Source of the DNA: Acidimicrobiaceae bacterium
GTDB taxonomy: Bacteria; Actinomycetota; Acidimicrobiia; Acidimicrobiales; Bog-793
Direction: 5' to 3'
NCBI GenBank assembly: GCA_025463965.1
Contig: JAODBN010000339.1
Span: 1-15,710 of the forward strand
DNA length: 15,710 bases
Position numbers and translations under genes: made by a program. Positions 1 through 8,049 of the stretch are shown piece after piece; position 1 is the first letter of the stretch, and the number at the start of each line of letters is the position of its first letter. Below the pieces are notes generated by a model. It saw nothing but the letters and a program-made list of their open reading frames with translations. It did not search any database and was not told the origin of the DNA.

Positions 1-715
1 CAGCGACTGGCTGTGGGGCGGCCGGGGCCGCGGCGACGGGCGCCGGGACCGGGGCAGCGGGAGCCGGGCGCGACGTCTCGGAAGGCGCAGTCCGAGCGGC
101 AGTCGGACGCGGGACCTGCACCCCGTCAGCGGGGCGAGGCGGGGCGGGGGTCTCGGCACTGCGCTGCACGGGCTGGGATGCCCCGGTGGGCGGACGCTCG
201 CTCGGCAACGGCGGACGGGGGGGCGCGAGATGGCTGGAGTCGACGGGCCGCGCGGGCGCGGCACGCGGCGGTGCAACCGACGCACGGGAGGGATCCACGA
301 GCTCGCTAGCCGGACGGCTCCTCACGACACGGTGCTCCGCCGCGGGCGTCGCCCCCGCAACACCGATCGGCGTCGGCGCGGGCGCTCCGGGCGCGAGCAC
401 CCTCTCGATGTCGCCGGCGTGCGCCGCGGGCTCCGAGCTGGCGGGCGCGGACGCTGCGCCCCTGCCGGAGGCGCCACGCCCTGCGGCCGAGCCACGACTC
501 GTCGAGGGTGCAGGCACCGACTCCTCGGGAGGCTGAACAGCCCGCACGAGGCCCTCGCGCTCCGCCTTACGGCGGACGCGGTCGCCCTGCGCGTCCTCGA
601 TCGAGGACGAGTGGCTCTTCACGCCGATCCCTAGCGAGACAGCGAGGTCGAGCGCCTCCTTGTTCGTGAGCCCGAGCTCTCGTGCGAGCTCGTAGACGCG
701 GATCTTCTTCGCCAA
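1..715 (-). CDS. infB: Translation initiation factor IF-2, N-terminal part (truncated by window edge)
   Basis: IF-2 is the GTPase that places initiator tRNA on the 30S subunit. Only the first 238 codons are in the window. The protein begins AKKIRVYELARELGLTNKEA, the classic IF-2 N-terminal domain (residues about 2-50, including GIGVKSHSSSIED). It continues into a long Pro/Ala/Arg-rich linker of low complexity, as is usual in actinobacterial IF-2, and the GTPase domain lies beyond the left edge. The chosen start is TTG at 715-713, because it puts the conserved AKKIRVYEL motif at residue 2 and no ATG or GTG lies nearby. An AGAAGGGA stretch sits about 11 bases upstream. It lies 68 bp after ylxR on the same strand and is the fourth gene of the rimP-nusA-ylxR-infB operon. 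Identity is firm; the exact start is probable. Confidence 0.93.
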   Translation of the reverse strand, partial: MAKKIRVYELARELGLTNKEALDLAVSLGIGVKSHSSSIEDAQGDRVRRKAEREGLVRAVQPPEESVPAPSTSRGSAAGRGASGRGAASAPASSEPAAHAGDIERVLAPGAPAPTPIGVAGATPAAEHRVVRSRPASELVDPSRASVAPPRAAPARPVDSSHLAPPRPPLPSERPPTGASQPVQRSAETPAPPRPADGVQVPRPTAARTAPSETSRPAPAAPVPAPVAAAPAAPQPVA

Positions 716-783
716 CTGCCTGACAGTCCCTTCTCGGCGCGAGTCGATCCTCGCGCTACACGACCGGCGTTCAGCCGATCTTC

Positions 784-1116
784 CTATCCTCGCACACCTG
801 CACCACGCTCGTGCCCTAGCCCGAACGTCGTGGCCAGGTGGGCCGACGCACTTGCCGGGAGGTCCCGGCGAAGCGCCTTCGACAGCGCCCGGCGCCGCAC
901 CGCTGCCTCTAGGCAGTCCGACGACGCCGCGCACAGCCACGCTCCCCGACCGGGAAGCGCCCTGCCGAGCTCGAGCGAGCCATCGGGTCGAGCGACCACC
1001 CGGACCAGCTCGTCCTGAGGGCGCCGCGCACGACACCCGACGCACGTGCGGAGCGGGCCGGTGACTATGCCATCCGGTCCGCTCGCGTGCGACGGAGCGC
1101 CGCGCAGGGCGCGCAC
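784..1116 (-). CDS. ylxR: YlxR-family (DUF448) nucleic-acid-binding protein
   Basis: A small basic protein of about 110 residues. It carries the family signature: CVGCRARR near the N-terminus, then a short beta region (LVRVVARPDGSLEL) and GRGAWLC, followed by a basic helical C-terminus. YlxR proteins are encoded between nusA and infB in many bacteria and are thought to bind RNA or to act as regulators; their role is not fully settled. No ATG fits. GTG at 1116-1114 is taken as the start, 11 bases after the nusA stop, with GGGGAG at the end of nusA as a rather distant ribosome-binding site. A longer frame from ATG 1287 exists, but it overlaps the nusA C-terminus and reads as an Arg-rich shadow. 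The family call is strong; the start is uncertain. Confidence 0.85.
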   Translation of the reverse strand: MRALRGAPSHASGPDGIVTGPLRTCVGCRARRPQDELVRVVARPDGSLELGRALPGRGAWLCAASSDCLEAAVRRRALSKALRRDLPASASAHLATTFGLGHERGAGVRG

Positions 1117-1127
1117 CTCTTCGCCCG

Positions 1128-2374
<1,247 letters not shown>

Positions 2375-2378
<4 letters not shown>

Positions 2379-2941
2379 GACGTGGTAGCCCTCTCCCTCG
2401 TGGTGGCCGAGCCCTGCTCGGCCTGTGCTGGGTCGTCGCGCTCTGCCTCGTCGAGGACACTCTGCTCCTCGTCGCGGGACGCGGCGAGCGCGCCGCGCCA
2501 GTCGAATACCGTGTGCGCCCGCTCGATCTCGTCGTAGGCGACCCGTCGGTCATCGGTGCCGACCGACACCACGACCCCTGCATCATCGGCCGCGCTCAGG
2601 CGACCCTCGATCCTGCGCTCACCGGGCGTGCCCGGGCGCGTCCGCAGCGCGACGCTCTCGCCGACCGCCGCGGCGAAATGCGCCGGTCGGCGCAGGCGGC
2701 GCTCGACGCCGGGCGTCGAGACCTCGAGCTCGTACCGCTGGTCGGGCAACGCCTCCTCGGCCTCGTCGAGGACTTGTGAGATTGCGCGGGATACCTCGGC
2801 GAGCGCGTCGAGGTCGACACCGCCAGAGCGGTCGACGGTCACCCGGACGACTCCCGGTCGGAGCTCGAGGTCGAACAGCTCGAACCCGAGGGAAGTGCAT
2901 GCTGGGGCGACGACGTTCTCAAGCTTCTCGGTCACGCTCAC
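2375..2941 (-). CDS. rimP: Ribosome maturation factor RimP
   Basis: RimP assists maturation of the 30S subunit and is typically encoded directly upstream of nusA. The protein (188 residues) starts SVTEKLENVVAPACTSLGFEL. It continues with the family's LRPGVVRVTVDRSGGVDLD, a VSRAISQVLDE helix and the ELEVSTPGVERRLRRPAHF motif, followed by the C-terminal SH3-like beta domain and a charged tail. GTG at 2941-2939 is preferred because GGAAGGAGG (2947-2955) lies five bases upstream; the next GTG, at 2935, is also possible. A frame from ATG 2980 would add 13 residues without a ribosome-binding site. This is the first gene of the operon, with an extended -10 promoter and an attenuator-like hairpin in its leader (separate entries). 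The call is secure. Confidence 0.94.
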
Positions 2942-2995
2942 AGCATCCTCCTTCCCTCGTCTGACGGCCGCTGGCCGCACCGCGAACTTCGCTCA

Positions 2996-3029
2996 CAAAA
3001 ATCAAGAACGTGGGCAACAGCCCACGTTC
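2996..3029 (-). terminator. Intrinsic-terminator-like hairpin in the rimP-nusA leader (probable attenuator)
   Basis: A perfect 10-bp inverted repeat: arm GAACGTGGGC at 3006-3015 and arm GCCCACGTTC at 3020-3029, with a four-base loop. Read on the minus strand, the hairpin is followed at once by TTGATTTTTG (3005-2996), the usual T-tract of a Rho-independent terminator. It lies between the minus-strand promoter (3064-3072) and the rimP start (2941). No minus-strand gene ends upstream of it, so it is a leader element rather than a normal gene end. Premature termination in the leader is inferred; the structure itself is plain in the sequence. Confidence 0.75.
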
Positions 3030-3063
3030 CCGCACCACCTTCCCGACGCTGAACTGCCCGCTC

Positions 3064-3072
3064 ATTATAGCA
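3064..3072 (-). promoter_or_regulatory. Extended -10 promoter of the rimP-nusA-ylxR-infB operon
   Basis: On the minus strand the sequence reads TGCTATAAT, a consensus TATAAT (3069-3064) with the TGn extension of an extended -10 element. No good -35 hexamer is seen 16-18 bases upstream, as expected for this promoter class. Transcription would start near 3057, giving a leader of about 117 nucleotides that contains the terminator-like hairpin before the rimP GTG. A perfect TATAAT is rare by chance in sequence this GC-rich. Confidence 0.6.
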
Positions 3073-3249
3073 GGAGGCCTTTTCATGCGATCGTGCCCGT
3101 ATGGCCTCCCAGTAGGGCCTAGCGCGCCGGTAGTCCGGCCGGTACCGTACCCCACGAGCCTTCCGGTCAGACCCGAAAGGCGGGCCGTCGCGCTGCCATG
3201 GCGGAACCTTGGCGCAGCTCGACACGTGGTGAACGGGAGGCGATCGGCT

Positions 3250-5130
3250 GTGAGCGGGAACAGCTACTCGGGCGTGCCGGAGCGGGCGGCGCCCGTCGAA
3301 GATGCGCGCCTGTCCGGCTATCGCGGGACGAGGGTACACATCACGGGCGAGGAGTGGACCCGGGTCGCTCTTTGCCTGCTCGACCGGGCTCCCGCGGGCA
3401 TTAATGGAGCCCCCGGAAGCGACCCACCAGGTTTCGGGCACCGGCCCGTCGTCTGGGAACTGCTGCCGGGCAAGATCGTCGTCGGCTGCGAGGACGGCGT
3501 CAGCCTGGGAGCGACGGCCCCCGCAGCGGGATGGAGCCGCCGATGGACGCTGCAGCTCGACGAGGCCGCTCGGGCTCATGACTCGGTGACCAGCGATCGA
3601 CCGAGTCCCGAGCCCCGCGACGCGGCGCTCGTCACCGTCGACGTGGAGCCGGGCAGGCGCGTCCTCGTCGACCTCGTAGCCGCCGGCGTGACGACACTGT
3701 CCGGCGACCAGCGCGACTGCGACGCCTTGGTGCACCGCTTCGCGGCGGAGATCGCCGAGCGCCGCTGGTCGCCGCTGTACCGCCTGGTGCTCGTCGGCCT
3801 TCCTGCTCTCGCGGAACGCGTACGCGTTCCGGGCGACGCCATCGCTGTCGACGATCTCGTCGCGCTGGAAGAGCTCCTCTCGAGCGAGGTCGACCCGATC
3901 AGTCACCCACGGCGCAGGCTCGCATCCGGCTCGAAGCCGGCGGCCCGGGCGACGCTCGTGGTGGTCGGTCCCCGTGCGATCACCGACATCGCCCGCCTCG
4001 ACCAGCTCGTAGCGCTCGCCGCAGAGCACGACCGCCGAGCCGCCGGACATCATGGAGCAGACGTTCCATCGGCCGTCGCCAGCTTGACGGGCGGCAGCGG
4101 TCAACTGTCGGTCGTCGTCGGGTCGCCGTGGCCGGGCGCCCGCTGCACGATGGCGGTGTCCCAGGGTGGGGCTCGGGCCGACGTCTTCCTCCGGCCCACG
4201 CTCAGCTCGACCGACGTGCCCACCCGCTCCGAGACGCACGAACGCCACAGCTCGGGCGAGGCGCTGACGGCGATCGCAACAGAAGTCGTCGATGAGATCT
4301 GTGCCGAGGCGGCGCGCGTCGTCGAGGAGGGTCCGTCTTCCGGCTCGGCGACGGGGACGGCTACAGGGAGAGCTCAAGGCGCGCCACGGGGCGGGAGCGC
4401 CGAAGGGGTCGAGGTCGCCGTGCTCGGCCGAGTCGAGGTCCGCGGGGTGGAGGGATCGCTCGCGCGTCGGCCGAAGCTGACCGAGCTCGTCGTCTTTCTC
4501 GCCCTCCATCCGGGCGGCGCGACGACTGGCTCGTGGGCCACGGCGCTCTGGCCCGGACGGCGCGTCCCGCCACAGACCGTCGCGAACCGCCTGTCCGAAG
4601 CGAGGCGCCTCCTCGGCGTGGCGTCAGACGACCGCTCTCGCCTGCGCCGCTCGGGCGACCTGCACCTGCTCGCCGAGGTCAGCACCGACTGGGGCCGCTT
4701 CCAGCAGCTCGCACACCCCTCTCGCGGGACCGACTCGTGGCGCGAAGCGCTCGGACTCGTGCGAGGGCGACCGTTCGAGGACCTCCCGTCGGGACTCTGG
4801 ACCGCGCTCGAATGCACTGCGGTCGAGATCGAGCGAACCGTCACCGAGTGCGCGCTGCGCTGCGGCGAGCAGCTGCTCGCGGACGGCGACCCCGAAGGTG
4901 CGGCGTGGGCCGCGCACCAGGGGCTACGCACCTGCCCGTGGGACGAGCGCCTTCACCGTCTCTTGATGATCACGGCCGACGCCACGGGCAACCGCGCCGG
5001 GGTGGAGGCGACGCTGCGCCACCTCGCGCTCGTGCTGGAGGTCGACGGCGACCCATTGCGCTACGTCCATCCCGAGACTGCGGCCCTCTACGCTCGGCTC
5101 GTCGGGAAGTCGCCCTCGACGAGGAGCTGA
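3250..5130 (+). CDS. BTAD-domain (SARP-like) large regulatory protein
   Basis: A protein of 626 residues. The C-terminal part is recognisable: a winged-helix segment (from about residue 388, VEVAVLGRVEV, then RRPKLTELVVFLALHPGG and PQTVANRLSEARRLLG). A bacterial transcriptional activator domain follows (about 480-615, with DWGRFQQLA, PFEDLPSGLW, a helical repeat region and PETAALYARL). The first 380 residues resemble the non-conserved sensor-like half of large actinobacterial BTAD proteins (LVDLVAAGVTTLSGDQRD, RLVLVGLPALAERV). No membrane helices or LysM domain are visible, unlike many such proteins. The start is a choice. GTG 3250 has GGGAGG nine bases upstream and third-position GC becomes typical there. 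ATG 3085, with AGGAGG seven bases upstream, is in frame and would add 55 Pro-rich residues with poorer codon use. It may regulate the adjacent corA (inference). Confidence 0.72.
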   Translation: MSGNSYSGVPERAAPVEDARLSGYRGTRVHITGEEWTRVALCLLDRAPAGINGAPGSDPPGFGHRPVVWELLPGKIVVGCEDGVSLGATAPAAGWSRRWTLQLDEAARAHDSVTSDRPSPEPRDAALVTVDVEPGRRVLVDLVAAGVTTLSGDQRDCDALVHRFAAEIAERRWSPLYRLVLVGLPALAERVRVPGDAIAVDDLVALEELLSSEVDPISHPRRRLASGSKPAARATLVVVGPRAITDIARLDQLVALAAEHDRRAAGHHGADVPSAVASLTGGSGQLSVVVGSPWPGARCTMAVSQGGARADVFLRPTLSSTDVPTRSETHERHSSGEALTAIATEVVDEICAEAARVVEEGPSSGSATGTATGRAQGAPRGGSAEGVEVAVLGRVEVRGVEGSLARRPKLTELVVFLALHPGGATTGSWATALWPGRRVPPQTVANRLSEARRLLGVASDDRSRLRRSGDLHLLAEVSTDWGRFQQLAHPSRGTDSWREALGLVRGRPFEDLPSGLWTALECTAVEIERTVTECALRCGEQLLADGDPEGAAWAAHQGLRTCPWDERLHRLLMITADATGNRAGVEATLRHLALVLEVDGDPLRYVHPETAALYARLVGKSPSTRS

Positions 5131-5213
5131 GGGCGAGCGACCGACCTCACGGTACTGCCGCAAGTGCGCGATCAGGCTGGTCGTCCGGCCCGTCGCGCCC
5201 GACGGGCGCCTCT

Positions 5214-5231
5214 ACGGTCTACCGTGCGGCG
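5214..5231 (+). promoter_or_regulatory. Inverted repeat and putative leaderless promoter of corA copy 1
   Basis: ACGGT-CT-ACCGT (5214-5225) is a perfect 5-bp inverted repeat. Its right part contains TACCGT (5220-5225), which fits the actinobacterial -10 pattern TAnnnT. Exactly six bases separate it from the GTG start (5232). This spacing would place transcription start on or next to the start codon, and there is no Shine-Dalgarno sequence. The same arrangement precedes corA copy 2. No -35 is evident. Confidence 0.45.
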
Positions 5232-6206
5232 GTGGCACGCACCCGTAAATACTCGTCCGGCAAGCTCGTCCTCGAGGACTTTTCGGTACACGAGATCTCC
5301 GAGCATCTCTGCGATTCGGACTGCGTCATATGGCTCGACCTCTGCCGCCCGAGCATGGAGGACCTCCACGACATCTCGGTCGAATTCGGCTTACACCCAC
5401 TCGCGGTCGAGGACGCCGCTCACGAGCACCAGCGCCCGAAGCTCGACCACTACGGCACGCACCTGTTCCTCAGCGCTTACGGGGTGAGCCTGGAGGTCTC
5501 GACGGGGCGGCTCGTGACGAGCGAGATCGCCGTCTTCGTCCTCGACCGTGCGCTCATCACCGTCCGTAAGAACGAAGGATTCGACATCGAGGCGGTCGTC
5601 AAGCGCTGGGACGACTCCGGCGACCTCGCCGTCAACGGCGTCGCCTTCCTGCTCTACGGCCTGCTCGACGTCGTCGTCGACGACTACTTCGCGGTCGTCC
5701 AGGAGCTCGACGACAGCATCGAGAAGCTCGAGGAGCTCCTGTTCGACGATCGCCACCAGCAGGTGCAAGCGGTGCAGCGACGCTGCTTCGAGGTCCGCAA
5801 GAGCGTCGTCCTGCTGAGACGTGTGGTGCTGCCGATGCGCGAGGTGGTGAACACGCTCATGCGGCGAGACCTCCATGTCTCGAGCGAGGCGATGACGCCC
5901 TACTACCAGGACGTCTACGACCACGTGCTGCGCGCCACCGAGTGGACCGAGTCGCTCAGGGACCTCGTCTCGTCGATCCTCGAGACCAACATCACGATCC
6001 AGGGCAACCGGATGAACCTGATCATGAAGAAGGTGACGAGCTGGGCGGCGATCATCGCGGTGCCGACCGCCATTACCGGCTTCTACGGCCAGAACCTCCC
6101 CTACCCCGGCTTCGGCAAGGAGTGGGGCCTGGCCACCTCGTCCGGCTTGATCGTCGGGATCGCAGGACTGCTCTACTACGCGTTCCGGCGGTGGGATTGG
6201 CTCTGA
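5232..6206 (+). CDS. corA: CorA-family divalent metal ion (Mg2+) transporter, copy 1
   Basis: CorA proteins are pentameric inner-membrane channels for Mg2+ or Co2+. The 324-residue protein has the long cytoplasmic N-terminal domain (SEIAVFVLDRALITVRK; FLLYGLLDVVVDDYF), the long stalk helix (QRRCFEVRKSVVLLRRVVLPMREVVNTLMRRD) and the two C-terminal transmembrane helices. Helix 1 (about 266-285) ends at FYGQN, the position of the family's GMN pore motif with Met replaced by Gln. Helix 2 is at about 300-318, followed by the basic RRWDWL end. The frame is open much further upstream, but GTG 5232 is chosen because the paralogue at 12571 starts at the same residue and has the same length. It begins 101 bp after the BTAD gene and may be transcribed as a leaderless mRNA. 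Confidence 0.9.
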   Translation: MARTRKYSSGKLVLEDFSVHEISEHLCDSDCVIWLDLCRPSMEDLHDISVEFGLHPLAVEDAAHEHQRPKLDHYGTHLFLSAYGVSLEVSTGRLVTSEIAVFVLDRALITVRKNEGFDIEAVVKRWDDSGDLAVNGVAFLLYGLLDVVVDDYFAVVQELDDSIEKLEELLFDDRHQQVQAVQRRCFEVRKSVVLLRRVVLPMREVVNTLMRRDLHVSSEAMTPYYQDVYDHVLRATEWTESLRDLVSSILETNITIQGNRMNLIMKKVTSWAAIIAVPTAITGFYGQNLPYPGFGKEWGLATSSGLIVGIAGLLYYAFRRWDWL

Positions 6207-6302
6207 GGAGCCCGACCTTGGCGCCCGGGACCCGGCACGGGTGGACACGCCACCACTAATGTGCCCAAGCGCTGCCGGCGCGGATCGGCCAGGGAGGGCT
6301 AC

Positions 6303-7076
6303 GTGGGAATCCTCGAAGGCAAGAAGCTGCTCGTCACGGGCGTCCTCACGGACGACTCACTTGCCTTCGGCGTCGCCCGCCTCGCCCAGAGCGAGGGGGC
6401 GGAGATCGTGCTCACCGGCTTCGGTCGGGGGCTGTCACTCACCCAGCGCGTCGCCCGCAAGCTGCCCGAGCCTCCCGAGGTCCTCGAGCTCGACGTGAGC
6501 GAGCCCACGCACGCGACGGCAGTCGCAGAGGCGCTTGCCGAGCGCTTCGGCCACCTCGACGGGCTCCTGCACTCGATCGGCTTCGCCCCGGCGTCGTGCC
6601 TCGGCAACGGGATCCTGCACGCAGAGTGGAAGGACGTGGCGACGGCGATCGAGATCTCCGCTTACTCGTTGAAGACTCTCGCCGCGGCGTGCCTGCCCCT
6701 GTTCGAGGCAGCCGGTGGCGGATCAATCGTCGGCCTCGACTTCGACGCCACCGTAGCGTGGCCCGGATATGACTGGATGGGCGTGGCCAAGGCCGCGCTC
6801 GAGTCGCTCGCCCGCTACCTCGCGCGCGACCTCGGCCCGAGCAAGGTCCGGGTCAACCTCGTGGCGGCCGGACCCGTGCGAACGATCGCCGCCAAGTCGA
6901 TCCCCGGCTTCTCGGTGTTCGAGGAGACGTGGGACGGCCGCGCACCCCTCGGCTGGGACGTCGACGACAGCGAGGCCGTAGCGCGGGCCTGCGTGGCGCT
7001 CCTGTCAGACTGGTTCCCCCGCACCACCGGGGAGATCGTCCACGTCGACGGCGGCTACCACGCGGTCGGCGCCTGA
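6303..7076 (+). CDS. fabI: Enoyl-[acyl-carrier-protein] reductase (NADH), InhA/FabI type
   Basis: Reduces the trans-2-enoyl-ACP double bond in the last step of each fatty-acid elongation cycle, in the cytoplasm. The 257-residue protein closely follows the mycobacterial InhA pattern: GILEGKKLLVTGVLTDDSLAF with the nucleotide-binding region at residues 2-22, ELDV, LHSIGFAP, ISAYS, and SIVGLDFDATVAWPGYDWM. The FabI catalytic pair Tyr-x6-Lys is present as Tyr156 and Lys163 (InhA uses Tyr158 and Lys165). RTIAAKSIPGF, RAPLGW and LLSDWFPRTTGEIVHVDGG follow. GTG 6303 is the start because AGGGAGG lies at 6291-6297 and the family N-terminus aligns there; an upstream ATG at 6261 has no such support. It is followed after 41 bp by tRNA-Cys. 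Very likely the housekeeping enzyme. Confidence 0.93.
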   Translation: MGILEGKKLLVTGVLTDDSLAFGVARLAQSEGAEIVLTGFGRGLSLTQRVARKLPEPPEVLELDVSEPTHATAVAEALAERFGHLDGLLHSIGFAPASCLGNGILHAEWKDVATAIEISAYSLKTLAAACLPLFEAAGGGSIVGLDFDATVAWPGYDWMGVAKAALESLARYLARDLGPSKVRVNLVAAGPVRTIAAKSIPGFSVFEETWDGRAPLGWDVDDSEAVARACVALLSDWFPRTTGEIVHVDGGYHAVGA

Positions 7077-7102
7077 CGGGTCGCGCAGGTCGCGCGTACA
7101 GG

Positions 7103-7108
7103 TAGGGT
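7103..7108 (+). promoter_or_regulatory. Putative -10 element of tRNA-Cys
   Basis: TAGGGT fits the TAnnnT -10 pattern and ends nine bases before the first base of the mature tRNA, inside the short gap after fabI. No convincing -35 hexamer is visible, so the call rests on position and the pattern only. Confidence 0.3.
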
Positions 7109-7117
7109 AAGTGCCCT

Positions 7118-7192
7118 GGCGGCGTGGCCGAGTGGTTTAGGCAAGGGCCTGCAAAGCCCTGTACAGCGGTTCGATTCCGCTCGCCGCCTCCA
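7118..7192 (+). tRNA. tRNA-Cys (anticodon GCA)
   Basis: A complete cloverleaf can be drawn. The acceptor arm is GGCGGCG (7118-7124) paired with CGCCGCC (7182-7188). The anticodon stem AGGGC/GCCCT encloses the loop CTGCAAA with anticodon GCA at 7151-7153. The T arm is AGCGG-TTCGATT-CCGCT. The discriminator base is U73 (7189), an identity element of tRNA-Cys, and CCA is encoded at 7190-7192. The gene reads UGC/UGU codons. Its 3' part, from just before the anticodon loop to CCA, is repeated at 13693-13738, marking it as the integration site of the island that follows. Confidence 0.97.
7147..7192 (+). repeat. Left attachment-site repeat (attL core) within tRNA-Cys
   Basis: The 46 bases from the 5' side of the anticodon loop to the CCA end of tRNA-Cys are the left copy of a direct repeat whose right copy is at 13693-13738, offset 6546 bp. 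The identity stops right after CCA (A versus G at the next base) and one base before the anticodon loop stem closes. This is typical of tyrosine-integrase att sites inside tRNA genes. Confidence 0.85.
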
Positions 7193-8049
7193 ACATATTC
7201 CCTGGTCGCAGCGTTGACAAGCTGCACATGAGGTGCCTCATTGAGCCCAGTTGGCGCGTGGATGGCGCGGGACTTGTGCACACCGAGGCCTACCGGAACG
7301 GATTCGGGCGACCTGCCGACGGTCGCGATGACGTCGTCGAGGTAGTCCGCGATGGCCTTGCAGCGCTCAGCGGCCGCGTGCTGATAGCGAAGCGCCGCGA
7401 CCGGCGACGAGTGACCGATGGTCGCCACGAACTCCTCCAGCGTGACGTCCCGATTGCGGGCGATGACGGTTGCGGCGTGGTGGCGAAGATCGTGCCGCAC
7501 CCTTACCGCCCGAGGCCGGTCACTGCCGCTCTGTCATTGACAAGCGAATACGGCCCTTGGACCTGCCGGACCGCTACCATCACGCCCGTCTCGCGATCGG
7601 CCGGAGAGCGATCTCCGGGGTACGCGCTGGCACAACGGCCAGGTCGGCCCCTATGCCGTCCGCGTAGCCCCTTGGTAATGCTCCAGGGGGAAGTCGCAAG
7701 TCCCGGAGGGCCAGCCCGAGGGCGTTGCAGAGCGCCGCCTAGGACGGGAGCCGGGACTTACGCATTTCTAGGCTCCCGGAGATAGTTGGGCTCCCCGACC
7801 ACTCGGCCTTCCACGATTCGGATAGGTCCGCCCGGCGGAGCGGCCGTCCGGTGTGGCGGGTGAACACGCGCCCTCGCAGGCGCGGCGTAGTCGTCAAGGT
7901 GCCCCGAGAGCACCTCAGCAACGCTCGTGGGCAGTGCAACGGTGCGCGTACCAGCATCGGACTTCGGTGGCATGAGGACGCGGCCGTGGCTGCAGGCGCC
8001 CCGGTGTTCGATCAGCGCGACGAGCAGTGCATCGGCACGAGGGGTCAGC
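7148..8049 (-). pseudogene. Degraded tyrosine recombinase (integrase) of the island
   Basis: Two integrase pieces are visible on the minus strand. The C-terminal piece (about 7515 down to the tRNA) keeps the catalytic core: HDLRHHAAT (His-x-x-Arg box), then IGHSSPVAALRYQH with the GH motif and the nucleophile Tyr. The upstream piece (about 8049-7745) reads PPKSDAGTRTVALP, then, after a frameshift near 7870, VFTRHTGRPLRR and ESWKAEW, all typical of phage-type integrases. Between the pieces (about 7520-7740) are some 200 bp with stops in this frame that match neither part, where the family has only about 20 residues. The first catalytic Arg box is missing and the 5' part is cut off at the PPOX gene. 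The C-terminal frame runs without a stop across the att core and tRNA. It is almost certainly inactive. Confidence 0.8.

Noticed and set aside
2938..4509. Long minus-strand open frame (about 520 codons) opposite the BTAD gene
   Set aside because: It is an antisense frame of a high-GC gene, with Arg/Asp-rich composition and no recognisable domain; it also runs through the rimP promoter and leader.
4533..5231. In-frame N-terminal extension of corA copy 1
   Set aside because: It overlaps the BTAD gene in another frame, is Arg/Pro-rich, and the second corA starts at the residue equivalent to GTG 5232.
6199..6212. Hairpin GGCTC/GAGCC at the corA copy 1 stop codon
   Set aside because: Five base pairs with no T-tract; not enough for a terminator.
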